The translations under genes and the position numbers were made by a program. 64,000 nucleotides of DNA from Ralstonia sp. SET104 (lineage in GTDB: Bacteria > Pseudomonadota > Gammaproteobacteria > Burkholderiales > Burkholderiaceae), in contig NZ_BHVX01000002.1 of NCBI RefSeq assembly GCF_003851545.1, positions 186,001-250,000 on the forward strand. Reading direction: 5' to 3'. Under the pieces are notes generated by a model. That model was given only the letters and a program-made list of their open reading frames with translations. It was not told where the DNA came from and did not search any database. Below, in pieces: positions 12,177-21,472 of this stretch (its first letter is position 1; every line of letters starts with the position of its first letter).

Positions 12177-12749
12177 ATGAACCAGCCGATCAACGACGAC
12201 TCGCATCTGTGGGTATCCTGGGATGACTATCATGGCCTGATCGAGCGCCTGGCGCTCGTTGTGCATGAGTCGGGCTGGAAGTTCGACAAAATTCTGTGCC
12301 TGGCGCGCGGCGGCTTGCGTGTAGGCGATCAGCTCTCGCGCATCTACGACTTGCCGCTGGCTATTCTCGCAACCAGCAGTTATCGCGAGGCGGCTGGCAC
12401 GCAGCAGGGCGATCTCGACATCGCGCAGTACATCACGATGACGCGTGGTGAGTTGTCGGGTCGAGTGCTGCTTGTGGATGATCTGGTGGATTCGGGCATC
12501 ACGCTGGAGCGTGTGGGGCGTCACCTGAAGGAGCGCTATCCGGCCGTGACGGACGTGCGTACCGCCGTGCTGTGGCACAAAGGGTGCTCGAAGATCAAGC
12601 CGGACTATGCTGTGCAGTTCTTGCCGACCAACCCGTGGATCCATCAACCGTTTGAGGAATACGATACGCTGCGGCCACATAACCTGGCGGCGTGGATCAA
12701 GCGTGGCAAGGCGCGCGCGAACGGTAGCGGTGAGGCGCCGGGCGTCTAA
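12177..12749 (+). CDS. Phosphoribosyltransferase (hypoxanthine/xanthine-guanine type)
   Basis: This 190-aa type I phosphoribosyltransferase has the PRPP-binding loop VLLVDDLVDSGITL and an upstream ILCLARGGLRVGDQLS segment typical of xanthine/hypoxanthine-guanine salvage enzymes (Gpt-like family). The N-terminal segment HLWVSWDDYHGLIERLAL matches proteins annotated as Gpt-like or Hpt in this genus. It probably recovers purine bases to nucleotides, which fits its place beside purA, but the exact base is not readable from sequence. SD-like AGAGGA lies 8-13 bases before the ATG. Confidence 0.85.
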   Translation: MNQPINDDSHLWVSWDDYHGLIERLALVVHESGWKFDKILCLARGGLRVGDQLSRIYDLPLAILATSSYREAAGTQQGDLDIAQYITMTRGELSGRVLLVDDLVDSGITLERVGRHLKERYPAVTDVRTAVLWHKGCSKIKPDYAVQFLPTNPWIHQPFEEYDTLRPHNLAAWIKRGKARANGSGEAPGV

Positions 12750-13080
12750 GCCGGTGGTCGACTGCGTTGAGGCGTGAATGGAGTGGCGTGTGCGGCTTGC
12801 GCGGGGCCTGCCACTTCGGTAACCTGACGTCACGGGCTGCAACGTTGGCCCGAAACCCGCGTACGGATTGGCTTTGTAGAACATGCCCAATACGAGCTGC
12901 GCGGTTGATCGAAGTGTGGTGCGTCTTTGTGGATGCGCTGCGCTTCGAGCCCACCCTGCGTTTGGGGCAGGTGAGGCCAGTGATCCTGGCTTGGCCCTGG
13001 CGCGATAGCCAAGACACAATGCACGTTGCCCTTCGCGGAATGTCGCGTCAGCTAGTGAACAACAACAATCCGGCGACGGA
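12750..13080. other. Intergenic region with no recognised gene
   Basis: This stretch between the phosphoribosyltransferase and the tRNA terminator has only short open frames on both strands, none resembling a known protein. The one longer plus-strand frame runs through the tRNA and is rejected. I see no repeat or strong promoter. Confidence 0.5.
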
Positions 13081-13112
13081 AAAGAAAAACGGCGCAACTT
13101 GCGTTGCGCCGT
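13081..13112 (-). terminator. Rho-independent terminator of tRNA-Leu
   Basis: Read on the minus strand, ACGGCGCAAC (from 13112 down to 13103) pairs perfectly with GTTGCGCCGT (13098 to 13089) around a 4-base loop. It is followed by a T-rich tail, the complement of AAAGAAAAA at 13081-13089. It lies 11 bases after the tRNA CCA end and ends that transcript. Confidence 0.9.
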
Positions 13113-13122
13113 TCCTAAACTC

Positions 13123-13207
<85 letters not shown>

Positions 13208-13277
13208 AGGTGTGCGTGTACCGAAGCTGTAATTATTACGGGATCCTGCGATCCTGTCAACACTCTAGAAGAAAAAA

Positions 13278-15872
13278 TTGAATCAACCGACTTATCCGAT
13301 CCCGAGCCGGGAGGAAATCCTCGGTGTGCTGCGCACGTCGGGGTCTCCGCTGTCAGCCACCGATATTGCCAAGACCCTGTCGGTCACGCGCAAAGAGCAC
13401 GACGGCTTTATCAAGCGTCTGACCGCCATGGAGCGGGATGGTCAGATCGAACTCAACCGCAAGGGGCGCTATGAGCTGGCGCACCAGCCCAATTTCATCG
13501 AAGGCCGGGTGATCGGCCATCGCGATGGTTTCGGCTTCTTCGTGCGCGATGACGGCGAGCCCGATATTTTCCTGCCCGAGCGCGAGATGCAGAAGGCCAT
13601 GCACGGCGACCGCGCCTTGGTGCGCGCCGTCGGCTACGACCGCCGTGGGCGCTCGGAAGGCCAGATCGTCGAGATTCTGCAGCGTGCCAACAAGCGCGTT
13701 ATCGGCCGGCTGCTCTCAGAGGGCGGCACCTTGGTGGTGGCGCCCGAAGACAAGCGCCTCGGCCGCGACATCCTGATCGCGCCCAAGGGGCAAGGCAAGG
13801 CCAAGGTCGGCCAGGTGGTGAGCGTAGAGATCCTGGAATATCCAGACCGCTACGTGCAGCCGATTGGCCGCGTGATCGAAGTGCTGGGTGAAATTGACGA
13901 TCCCGGCATGGAAATCGAAATCGCGGTGCGCAAGTACGGCGTGCCGCATGAGTTTTCCGAGCCGACGCAACGCGAGGCAGAAGCGTTGCCAGACGTGGTG
14001 CGCGATGCCGACTTGGCGGGCCGGATCGACTTGCGCGATGTGTCGCTCGTCACCATCGATGGTGAGGATGCGCGCGACTTCGATGACGCGGTCTACGCAG
14101 AGCCGATCAAGATCGGCCGCAGTAAGGGTTGGCGTTTGATTGTGGCGATTGCCGACGTGTCGCATTACGTGCGTCCAGGGCTCCCCCTCGATGCCGACGC
14201 TATTGATCGCGCGACTTCGGTTTATTTCCCGCGCCGTGTGATCCCGATGTTGCCGGAGAAGCTCTCCAACGGACTGTGCTCACTGAACCCGGAAGTGGAC
14301 CGTCTGTGCATGGTCTGCGACGCCGTCATCAGCGCCAAGGGCGAGATCAAGGCTTATCAGTTCTATCCGGCGGTGATGCATTCAAAGGCACGTCTGACCT
14401 ACAACGAGGTCTGGGCGATCCTGTCGAACGTAAAGGGTCCGGAGGCGGCCAAGCGCGCATCACTGGTGCCGCATCTGCAAGACCTGTATGAGCTGTATCA
14501 GACGTTGCTCAAGGCGCGCCGCGAGCGCGGTGCGATCGACTTTGATACCACTGAGACGTACATCGTCTGCAATGCGCAGGGCAAGATCGAGCAGATCCTG
14601 CCGCGCACCCGCAACGATGCGCACCGGCTGATCGAAGAATGCATGTTGACGGCCAACGTCTGCGCGGCCGAGATGCTGGAGAAGTACAAACACCCGGCGC
14701 TGTATCGCGTGCACGCCGGCCCGACCGAAGAAAAGCTGCAGGCCCTGCGCGCTTTCCTTAAAACCAGCGGATTGACGCTGGGTGGCAGCGACAAGCCGCA
14801 GGCGGCCGATTACGCCGAGCTGATGGAGAAGATTGCCGCGCGTCCTGACGCGCCGATGCTGCAGACCATGCTGCTGCGCTCGATGCAGCAGGCGGTCTAC
14901 AGCCCGGACAACATCGGTCACTTTGGTCTGGCGTATCCGGCGTATGCACATTTCACCAGTCCGATCCGCCGTTATCCGGACTTGCTGGTGCATCGCTCCA
15001 TCAAGGCGATCCTGCATCGCACGCGCTATGTGCCGTCACTGGCACCGGGCGTGCAACTCAATAGTGCGCTGTCGCCCAAGGCGCGTCGTCTGCAGACCGA
15101 GGCTGAGAAGGGCGTGCCCGCGGCCGTCGTCAACAAGGCCAAGGCCGAGGCAATCTGGCATGAGTTGGGCGTGCATTGTTCGGCCAATGAGCGCCGTGCC
15201 GATGAGGCTTCGCGAGACGTTGAGGCCTGGCTCAAGTGCTACTTCATGCGCGACAAGCTCGGCAACGAGTTCTCTGGCACCGTCAGCGCGGTCACTTCGT
15301 TCGGCATCTTTGTGCAGCTCGATGAGTTGTACGTGGAAGGTCTGGTGCACGTGACCGAACTGGGGAGCGATTACTTCCAGTACGACGAAGCCCGAAACGA
15401 GTTGCGCGGCGAACGCACGGGCATCCGCTACCGCCTCACCGACCGCGTGCGCGTGCAGCTCCTGCGTGTGGACCTGGATGCACGGAAGATGGATTTCCGT
15501 CTGATCCAGGAACCTTCGACCAAGGCCCTGCGCCCCGCCAAGGTGACCGGCGCACCAGAAGCCACGGCGACGCGTCAGCCAGCGGTTGCTACGCCGGCGC
15601 CGTCGGTCGGCCGTAAGAAACCGCGCCAGTTGGCGGCGCTGCTGGGCGGTACGGCCAAGCCGGAAGAATCGTTCGACGAAACGCTTGATCGCGTCATTGA
15701 AGAGCAGCCCGTCTTTGAGCCAGGTGGCCGCGCACAGCCCCCAGGCCATGCGCATGCCAAGCCGGCGCGCAAGAAGCAGGCGGCGCGTGTGATCAAGCCC
15801 AAGAGCGGTGCCAAGACTGCCGCGCCGCGCAAGGCGGCAGGCAAGGCCCCGCGCAAGCCGAAGGGGCGTTAA
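13278..15872 (+). CDS. rnr: Ribonuclease R
   Basis: RNase R is a processive 3'-to-5' exoribonuclease that degrades structured RNA and defective tRNA/rRNA. The 864-aa product has an N-terminal winged helix (PSREEILGVLRTSGSPLSATDIAKTL), a cold-shock domain (FIEGRVIGHRDGFGFFVRDD) and the RNB catalytic domain with Mg-binding aspartates in TIDGEDARDFDDAVYAE. A C-terminal S1 domain follows (GNEFSGTVSAVTSFGIFVQL), then a Lys/Ala/Pro-rich basic tail. The start is TTG at 13278, preceded by an AGAAGA-type weak SD; I see no better ATG. It is divergent from tRNA-Leu and only 12-40 bases ahead of rlmB, the classic rnr-rlmB pair. Confidence 0.96.
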   Translation: MNQPTYPIPSREEILGVLRTSGSPLSATDIAKTLSVTRKEHDGFIKRLTAMERDGQIELNRKGRYELAHQPNFIEGRVIGHRDGFGFFVRDDGEPDIFLPEREMQKAMHGDRALVRAVGYDRRGRSEGQIVEILQRANKRVIGRLLSEGGTLVVAPEDKRLGRDILIAPKGQGKAKVGQVVSVEILEYPDRYVQPIGRVIEVLGEIDDPGMEIEIAVRKYGVPHEFSEPTQREAEALPDVVRDADLAGRIDLRDVSLVTIDGEDARDFDDAVYAEPIKIGRSKGWRLIVAIADVSHYVRPGLPLDADAIDRATSVYFPRRVIPMLPEKLSNGLCSLNPEVDRLCMVCDAVISAKGEIKAYQFYPAVMHSKARLTYNEVWAILSNVKGPEAAKRASLVPHLQDLYELYQTLLKARRERGAIDFDTTETYIVCNAQGKIEQILPRTRNDAHRLIEECMLTANVCAAEMLEKYKHPALYRVHAGPTEEKLQALRAFLKTSGLTLGGSDKPQAADYAELMEKIAARPDAPMLQTMLLRSMQQAVYSPDNIGHFGLAYPAYAHFTSPIRRYPDLLVHRSIKAILHRTRYVPSLAPGVQLNSALSPKARRLQTEAEKGVPAAVVNKAKAEAIWHELGVHCSANERRADEASRDVEAWLKCYFMRDKLGNEFSGTVSAVTSFGIFVQLDELYVEGLVHVTELGSDYFQYDEARNELRGERTGIRYRLTDRVRVQLLRVDLDARKMDFRLIQEPSTKALRPAKVTGAPEATATRQPAVATPAPSVGRKKPRQLAALLGGTAKPEESFDETLDRVIEEQPVFEPGGRAQPPGHAHAKPARKKQAARVIKPKSGAKTAAPRKAAGKAPRKPKGR

Positions 15873-15911
15873 AACGGCCGAGGGGTGAGGGCAGACGGGT
15901 ACAATCGCGCC

Positions 15912-16667
15912 ATGTCTAAATCCAAGCTCCTCATCGGCTTTCATGCCGTAACCGCCCGACTGCGCCACGGCGCGAAGTCGATCGACGAAATCTATTTCGA
16001 GGCCAACCGCCGCGACCGCCGCATGCAGGATTTCCTGAAGGCGGCGGAAGCAGCCGGCGTGCGCCTGATTCCTGCCGACACCGACCGCCTGCGTGGCATT
16101 GCGGGCACCGACCGCCATCAGGGCGTGGTTGCCAAGGCGGAATCGCTGTCGCTGGCGCTGAATCTCGACGAATTGCTCGACGGTATCGAAGGCACGCCGT
16201 TGCTGCTGGTGCTCGACGGTGTGACCGATCCGCACAATCTTGGCGCTTGCCTGCGTGTGGCCGATGCAGCAGGCGCGCACGCAGTGATTGCGCCGAAGGA
16301 CCGCAGCGTCGGGATTAACACGACGGTTGCCAAAGTGGCCAGCGGTGCCGCTGAGACCGTCCCGTACATCACCGTAACGAACCTGGCACGCACGCTGCGC
16401 GAGCTGCAGGAGCGTGGCGTGTGGGTAATCGGTACCGCCGATGAAGCCGAACAGGATCTCTACCAAGCGGATTTCAAGGGCCCCATCGCCATTGTGATGG
16501 GCGCCGAAGGTGAGGGCATGCGGCGCCTCACGCGCGAAACCTGCGACGCGCTGGTCAGCATTCCGATGGCGGGCAGCGTGGAAAGCCTGAACGTGTCGGT
16601 GGCCAGTGGCGTGTGCCTGTTTGAAGCAGTGCGCCAGCGCACAGCGGCACCTGCCAAGAAGGGATGA
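15912..16667 (+). CDS. rlmB: 23S rRNA (guanosine-2'-O-)-methyltransferase RlmB
   Basis: RlmB is a SPOUT methyltransferase that methylates the 2'-OH of G2251 in the 23S rRNA peptidyltransferase centre. The product (251 aa) has an N-terminal substrate-binding domain ([14 protein letters not shown]) and the SpoU motifs: [18 protein letters not shown] (motif 1), [13 protein letters not shown] (motif 2) and [15 protein letters not shown] (motif 3). The ATG at 15912 matches the family start; the frame opens 9 codons earlier. Its stop overlaps the start of the next gene (ATGA at 16664-16667), implying translational coupling. Confidence 0.95.
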   Translation: MSKSKLLIGFHAVTARLRHGAKSIDEIYFEANRRDRRMQDFLKAAEAAGVRLIPADTDRLRGIAGTDRHQGVVAKAESLSLALNLDELLDGIEGTPLLLVLDGVTDPHNLGACLRVADAAGAHAVIAPKDRSVGINTTVAKVASGAAETVPYITVTNLARTLRELQERGVWVIGTADEAEQDLYQADFKGPIAIVMGAEGEGMRRLTRETCDALVSIPMAGSVESLNVSVASGVCLFEAVRQRTAAPAKKG

Positions 16668-17413
16668 GCACAGAACCGACGGCCGCATTGGATGCGGCTG
16701 CATTGGCCCAGGCTCACGCCTGGGTTGAGGCCGCGCAGCACGTCATGGTGTTGACCGGCGCGGGCGTCTCAGCCGAATCCGGTGTGCCCACATTTCGTGA
16801 TGCACTGACCGGCTTGTGGTCGCGCTTCAACCCCGAAGACATGGCCACCGAGGCTGCGTACCGAAAGCACCCGCGCATGGTGTGGGATTGGTACCAGGAA
16901 CGGCGTGAGCGCGTGCTTCAGGCACAGCCGAATCCTGCGCATCTGGCCATTGCCGCGCTTGCCAGGCGCAAGACAGTGACGCTCGTCACGCAAAACGTCG
17001 ACGGCTTGCATCAGCGCGCCGGCAGTGATGGCGTGATCGAGTTGCACGGCAATCTTTTCGCCAACAAATGGCTGGGCGGATGCGGTAAATGCGATATCGC
17101 CACAGCCGAGCCGGGCAGACCGCCGCGTTGCGCGATGTGCGGTGCGATGCTGCGTCCGGGTGTGGTGTGGTTTGGCGAGCAGCTTCCGCTGGTGGCGAAC
17201 TACCGCGCCGAAGAGGCGGCCAACGCGTGCGACGTGTGCCTGGTGGTGGGCACGTCCGGCATGGTGTATCCGGCAGCCGGGCTACCGGGCTTGGCCAAGG
17301 ACCACGGCGCAAAGGTGATCGTCGTGAATCCGGAGCCGAGCGCACTGGATGCAACGGCTGACCTCGTGATCCATCAGCCGGCGGGCGTGTGTTTGCCCGC
17401 CATGCTGGGATAA
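16664..17413 (+). CDS. NAD-dependent protein deacylase, sirtuin (CobB-like)
   Basis: This 249-aa SIR2-family protein removes acyl groups from lysine using NAD. Motifs: [18 protein letters not shown] (NAD binding), [13 protein letters not shown] with the catalytic histidine in VIELHGNLF, two zinc-site cysteine pairs (CGKC and CAMC), and [10 protein letters not shown]. The catalytic histidine lies in the expected place, so it should be active. A bacterial class III deacylase marker (Tyr-x-x-Arg) is not obvious, although EERRERV lies nearby, so deacetylase versus desuccinylase preference is open. It is translationally coupled to rlmB and convergent with tal. Confidence 0.92.
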   Translation: MSTEPTAALDAAALAQAHAWVEAAQHVMVLTGAGVSAESGVPTFRDALTGLWSRFNPEDMATEAAYRKHPRMVWDWYQERRERVLQAQPNPAHLAIAALARRKTVTLVTQNVDGLHQRAGSDGVIELHGNLFANKWLGGCGKCDIATAEPGRPPRCAMCGAMLRPGVVWFGEQLPLVANYRAEEAANACDVCLVVGTSGMVYPAAGLPGLAKDHGAKVIVVNPEPSALDATADLVIHQPAGVCLPAMLG

Positions 17414-17427
17414 CCCCCTGCTGTCCC

Positions 17428-18387
17428 TTAAGCCGCCACGCGCAGCGGCTCAATCAACGCTTCGAGCTTGATCGCATCCGCTGCAAACAGGCGGATGCCC
17501 TCGGCCAGCTTTTCTGTCGCCATCGCGTCGGCGTTCATGTGCCAGCGGAACGATTTCTCGTCGGCGGGCAGGCGCACGATGTTGGCGGCGTTTGCGTTGT
17601 CCGTGGACAGCTTGCGTTCGACCGGCGCGTCGGATTGCTGCAGTTGGGCGAGCAGATCGGGGCTGATTGTCAGCAGGTCACAGCCGGCCAGTTCGACAAT
17701 CTGCGAGATGTTGCGGAAGCTCGCGCCCATCACTTCGGTCGGATAGTCGAACTTTTTGTAGTAGTTGTAGATGCGCAGGACGGACTGCACGCCTGGGTCA
17801 TTTGCGCCGCCTTGGGCGATTGGGTCCCAGTTGGCACCGGCGTCTTTCTTGTACCAGTCGTAGATGCGACCGACAAAGGGTGAGATGAGCTGCACGCCCG
17901 CTTCCGCGCACGCTACGGCCTGCGCCAGCGAGAACAGCAGCGTCATGTTGCAGCGGATGCCCTCGGCGCGGAGTTGGTCAGCCGCACGGATGCCTTCCCA
18001 CGTCGACGCGATCTTGATCAGCACGCGCTCGCGTGCCACGCCGCGCGCTTCATACAGCGAAATCAGATGCTTGGCCTTGGCGACCGTCGCCTCCGTGTCG
18101 AACGACAGGCGCGCATCGACTTCAGTCGACACGCGGCCCGGAATGATCGACAGGATCTCGCAGCCGAACGCCACGAGCACCGCATCGATGATGTCTTCCA
18201 CACTGTCGCTGCGCGCATCGCGCACGGCTTGTTCCAGCAGCGGGCGGTACTCGGCTTTCTGCACGGCCTTGAGGATCAGCGACGGATTGGTCGTTGCATC
18301 GTGCGGCGCATACGCGCGCATGGCCTGAAAATCGCCCGTATCGGCGACGACGGTGGTGAACTGCTTGAGTTGATCGAGCTGAGTCAT
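17428..18387 (-). CDS. tal: Transaldolase
   Basis: Transaldolase transfers a dihydroxyacetone unit between sugar phosphates in the non-oxidative pentose phosphate pathway. The 319-aa product begins [20 protein letters not shown] and has the family signatures [11 protein letters not shown] and the active-site lysine strand [13 protein letters not shown], followed by [20 protein letters not shown] and [14 protein letters not shown]. The ATG at 18387 was chosen over the frame opening 8 codons upstream because it gives the standard TalB/subclass 1 N-terminus. It is divergent from rpiA, which acts in the same pathway. Confidence 0.96.
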   Translation of the reverse strand: MTQLDQLKQFTTVVADTGDFQAMRAYAPHDATTNPSLILKAVQKAEYRPLLEQAVRDARSDSVEDIIDAVLVAFGCEILSIIPGRVSTEVDARLSFDTEATVAKAKHLISLYEARGVARERVLIKIASTWEGIRAADQLRAEGIRCNMTLLFSLAQAVACAEAGVQLISPFVGRIYDWYKKDAGANWDPIAQGGANDPGVQSVLRIYNYYKKFDYPTEVMGASFRNISQIVELAGCDLLTISPDLLAQLQQSDAPVERKLSTDNANAANIVRLPADEKSFRWHMNADAMATEKLAEGIRLFAADAIKLEALIEPLRVAA

Positions 18388-18548
18388 GAAGCGAATCCGC
18401 AATAGGTTCAAGCGACGTTCCAGCGTTGTGCCGGAGGAGAGGAGATGAATCGATTGTACTCCGCACGTTTGGCTCCGCCAGCCGGCCGAGAGCCATCATA
18501 TTGATCCGGTACACTACCGGGTTTTCCGATCCCGACCGAGTTTTTGCG

Positions 18549-19235
18549 ATGACGCAGGATGAACTGAAGGCACTGGTGGCGCAGGCCGCCGCAGACTATG
18601 TATTGGCCAACACGCCCGAAGGTGCGGTACTGGGTGTCGGCACCGGCTCGACGGCCAACCTGTTCATCGACGCGATGGCGCCGCACAAGGCGCGCTTTGC
18701 CGGTGCGGTGTCCAGTTCCGAGGCTTCCACGCGCCGCCTGCAGGGCCACGGCTTCACGGTGCTGGATTTGAACGAAGTCGATGCCATTCCCGTGTACGTG
18801 GATGGCGCTGACGAAATCGACGCTTCGGGCGCGATGATCAAGGGCGGTGGCGGTGCGCTCACGCGCGAGAAGATCGTTGCCTCGGTCGCCAGCGTGTTCG
18901 TGTGCATTGCAGATAGCAGCAAGCTGGTCGAGACCATGGGCGCTTTCCCGTTGCCAGTGGAAGTGGTGCCGATGGCACGCGCCGCCGTAGCGCGCCAACT
19001 GGCAGCACTGGGCGGGCAGCCGCGCCTGCGCATGACAAAGGAAGGTCAGATCTACAAGACCGACAACGGCAATGTGATCATCGACGTGGCGGGCCTGCGC
19101 ATTGCCGATCCGAAGGGCTTGGAATCGGTTGTCAACGATATTCCGGGCGTGGTGACGGTCGGATTGTTTGCCAAGCGTGGTGCCAATGTGCTGCTGCTGG
19201 GTACTCAGGCTGGAGTGCAACGCCGCGATTTCTGA
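18549..19235 (+). CDS. rpiA: Ribose-5-phosphate isomerase A
   Basis: RpiA interconverts ribose-5-phosphate and ribulose-5-phosphate. The 228-aa protein begins [18 protein letters not shown] and has [14 protein letters not shown] (phosphate binding), [10 protein letters not shown] and [18 protein letters not shown] (catalytic). The ATG at 18549 gives the normal length; the open frame before it is not conserved-looking. It is divergent from transaldolase across about 160 bases, so the two pentose phosphate genes could share a control region. A strong terminator follows. Confidence 0.97.
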   Translation: MTQDELKALVAQAAADYVLANTPEGAVLGVGTGSTANLFIDAMAPHKARFAGAVSSSEASTRRLQGHGFTVLDLNEVDAIPVYVDGADEIDASGAMIKGGGGALTREKIVASVASVFVCIADSSKLVETMGAFPLPVEVVPMARAAVARQLAALGGQPRLRMTKEGQIYKTDNGNVIIDVAGLRIADPKGLESVVNDIPGVVTVGLFAKRGANVLLLGTQAGVQRRDF

Positions 19236-19256
19236 TGGCTGTCTGCACATTGTTGA

Positions 19257-19289
19257 AGAAGCTGCTCATGCAACGGGCAGCTTTTTTTG
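19257..19289 (+). terminator. Rho-independent terminator after rpiA
   Basis: AAGCTGC at 19259-19265 pairs with GCAGCTT at 19277-19283, followed by a run of T to 19288. Confidence 0.85.
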
Positions 19290-19374
19290 TGCCCATTGCT
19301 CCACTTCGCCGTACGCATTGTCAAATGTGATTTGTACGCTCACGTTTGAGGCAGGCCAGTGAATGAAAGCGAGC

Positions 19375-19401
19375 TTAAGTGAGACGTAAAGTGGCCGATA
19401 A
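19375..19401 (+). promoter_or_regulatory. Sigma-28 (FliA) promoter of the chemoreceptor gene
   Basis: TTAAGTGA at 19375-19382, an 11-base spacer and a perfect GCCGATAA at 19394-19401 match the flagellar sigma factor consensus TAAAGTTT-N11-GCCGATAA (5 of 8 and 8 of 8). Transcription would start near 19407, downstream of the GTG that opens the reading frame at 19379. This supports the ATG at 19457 as the true start. Confidence 0.85.
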
Positions 19402-19456
19402 CACGGATACGCCGCAGCCCAACTGCCCATCCGAAGTCGTCTCACCTCTTCCTCTC

Positions 19457-21007
19457 ATGAAACTCGCAATCAAACTTCCCCTGGCCTTTGCAGCGGCGCT
19501 GTTACTGATGTTTGCCGGGGCCATCTATGGCATTGCATCGCTCAGCCATTCCATCGTCGAATACAACACCACAGTGCAAGCGCGCGTGGCCGACGAACGG
19601 GCGGTGACGAAGATGCTCGTGACCTTCAAGACGCAGGTGCAGGAATGGAAGGACACGCTGCTGCGCGGAGAAGACCCCGTCAAGCTGGACAAATACTGGG
19701 GCGCTTTTGTCAAAGGCGAACAGGCGGTCACGGACCAAGCCAAGGCTCTGCAGATCTCTCTGCCGCCGGGCAAGAGTCGAGACCTGATCGCTCAGTTCGC
19801 CACCGCGCACGCGGCCATGGGCGTGGGCTATCGCAAGGGGCATGACATGTTCGTTGCTGCCTCGTTTGACCCAACAGTGGGCGACAAGGTGGTCGCGGGT
19901 GTGGACCGCGAACCGGCACGCTTGCTGGATGAGGCGGCGCAGGAGATCGCAAAGGAAAGCGCAGCCGTATCGGCCAAGACCGCGCAGACTGCGCATATCG
20001 CGCTGATGGTCAGTGTTGTGCTGATGCTTGCGGCGTTCGGACTGGGGCTGGCGGGCGCGTTCCTGTTCAGCCGCTCAATTACACGGCCGTTGTCGCGCGC
20101 CGTGGAAGTAGCCAGCGCCGTTTCGCACGGCGATCTGGCCAAACCGTTTGAAGTGCGCGGCACCGATGAGATTGGCCAGTTGCTCGTCGCGCTCAAGGAG
20201 ATGCAGCGCAGCCTCGCCAGCGTGGTGAGCGAAGTGCGCCGCAATGCCGAGGGCGTAGCGGCTGCGAGTTCGCAGATCGCCTCGGGCAACCTGAACCTGT
20301 CGTCGCGCACAGAAGAGCAGGCGGCCTCGCTGCAGGAGACGGCTGCCAACATGGATCAAATCACCGCCACGGTTCGGCTCAATTCAGAGAACGCCGTGCA
20401 GGCTTCGTCGCTGGCGGGCCACGCGTCGGACACGGCCGCGCGCGGCGGCAAGGTGATGAGCGATGTGGTGCAGACAATGCAGGGCATCTCGGAGAGTTCC
20501 AGCCGGGTGGGCGAAATCATCGGCGTGATCGACAGCATTGCCTTCCAGACCAACATCCTGGCGCTCAACGCGGCGGTGGAAGCCGCCCGCGCTGGCGAGC
20601 AGGGCCGCGGCTTTGCTGTGGTAGCCGGTGAGGTGCGCACGCTCGCGCAGCGCAGCGCCACCGCGGCCAAGGAGATCAAAGGCCTGATTGGTCAATCGAC
20701 TGAACGCGTGGAAGCCGGCGCGCGCCTCGTGCAGGATGCCGGCAGCATCATCGACGAGATCGTCGTTTCGGTGCAGCGCGTGACGCAGATCGTGACGGAA
20801 ATCTCGTCCGCATCGGCCGAACAGAGTACCGGCATCGAACAGGTGAATATCGCGGTGGGCCAGATCGAAGAGGTGACGCAGCAGAACGCTGCGCTTGTGG
20901 AGGAGGCTTCTGCCGCAGCGCAGGCCATGGCGGATCAGGCCGATGCGCTGCGCCGTGCCGTGGCGATCTTCAAGGTCGATATGGACGGAGTGGTCGCGCC
21001 CGCATAG
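19457..21007 (+). CDS. Methyl-accepting chemotaxis protein
   Basis: This transmembrane chemoreceptor signals through CheW/CheA to the flagellar motor. The 516-aa product has TM1 at about residues 5-27 (directly after the start), a helical periplasmic ligand domain of about 150 residues of four-helix-bundle type, and TM2 (LMVSVVLMLAAFGLGLAGAFLF). A HAMP domain starts at SRSITRPLSRAVEVASAV, and a long signalling hairpin contains the invariant tip IDSIAFQTNILALNAAVEAARAGE. It ends KVDMDGVVAPA, without the NWETF-type pentapeptide for CheR/CheB docking. Its ligand is unknown. A sigma-28 promoter precedes it, and a bidirectional terminator follows. Confidence 0.93.
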   Translation: MKLAIKLPLAFAAALLLMFAGAIYGIASLSHSIVEYNTTVQARVADERAVTKMLVTFKTQVQEWKDTLLRGEDPVKLDKYWGAFVKGEQAVTDQAKALQISLPPGKSRDLIAQFATAHAAMGVGYRKGHDMFVAASFDPTVGDKVVAGVDREPARLLDEAAQEIAKESAAVSAKTAQTAHIALMVSVVLMLAAFGLGLAGAFLFSRSITRPLSRAVEVASAVSHGDLAKPFEVRGTDEIGQLLVALKEMQRSLASVVSEVRRNAEGVAAASSQIASGNLNLSSRTEEQAASLQETAANMDQITATVRLNSENAVQASSLAGHASDTAARGGKVMSDVVQTMQGISESSSRVGEIIGVIDSIAFQTNILALNAAVEAARAGEQGRGFAVVAGEVRTLAQRSATAAKEIKGLIGQSTERVEAGARLVQDAGSIIDEIVVSVQRVTQIVTEISSASAEQSTGIEQVNIAVGQIEEVTQQNAALVEEASAAAQAMADQADALRRAVAIFKVDMDGVVAPA

Positions 21008-21026
21008 GCGTCGGACCCATTGCCGA

Positions 21027-21066
21027 ACAAAAAAGCCGTTCAGCGCAACCTGAACGGCTTTTTTTG
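21027..21066. terminator. Bidirectional terminator between the chemoreceptor gene and yggX
   Basis: GCCGTTCAG at 21035-21043 pairs perfectly with CTGAACGGC at 21050-21058 around a 6-base loop. A-rich sequence lies on the left and T-rich on the right, so it can end transcripts from both converging genes. Confidence 0.9.
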
Positions 21067-21077
21067 TTGGCGGCAGA

Positions 21078-21353
21078 TCAGGCCGAGGGCGGCGGCACGT
21101 AGCCGGCGGCTTCGTCTGCGCCTTCGCCGAAGAAGTACTTCTCAGTCTGCTTGAGCAGGTACTGGCGTGCGCGCGAATCCGCCATGTTCAGGCGGTTTTC
21201 ATTGATCAGCATGGTCTGGTGCTTGAGCCAGCCGGCCCACGCTTCTTTCGAGACGCTTTGCCAGAGTTTCTTGCCCAGTTCGCCGGGCAGGGGCGGAAAG
21301 TCGAGACCTTCGGCTTCCTTGTTGAGCTTGACGCAGTGGACCATGCGGGCCAT
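21078..21353 (-). CDS. yggX: YggX-type Fe(II)-trafficking / oxidative damage protection protein
   Basis: The 91-aa product matches the small YggX family that protects iron-sulphur clusters from superoxide and is proposed to carry Fe(II). It begins [21 protein letters not shown] with the single conserved N-terminal cysteine. It continues with [35 protein letters not shown] and ends with the KYFFGEG segment. It is convergent with the chemoreceptor gene. Upstream on the minus strand lies argA, and yggX follows it in many Burkholderiaceae. Confidence 0.95.
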   Translation of the reverse strand: MARMVHCVKLNKEAEGLDFPPLPGELGKKLWQSVSKEAWAGWLKHQTMLINENRLNMADSRARQYLLKQTEKYFFGEGADEAAGYVPPPSA

Positions 21354-21472
21354 GGGGGTTCCTCTTGTGTGGCGGGAGCGTCGCTCTTCTCTTTCGCGAC
21401 GCAGGTGCCGCTATTGTAAAGGCCGCGCGCCGCCGGGCTCGGATTCCACGACGCGCGCCAAGGGTTTAGCGT

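Noticed and set aside
19386-19401. TAAAGT at 19387 as the -35 of the sigma-28 promoter
   Set aside because: It is only a couple of bases from the -10; the element at 19375-19382 has the required 11-base spacing.
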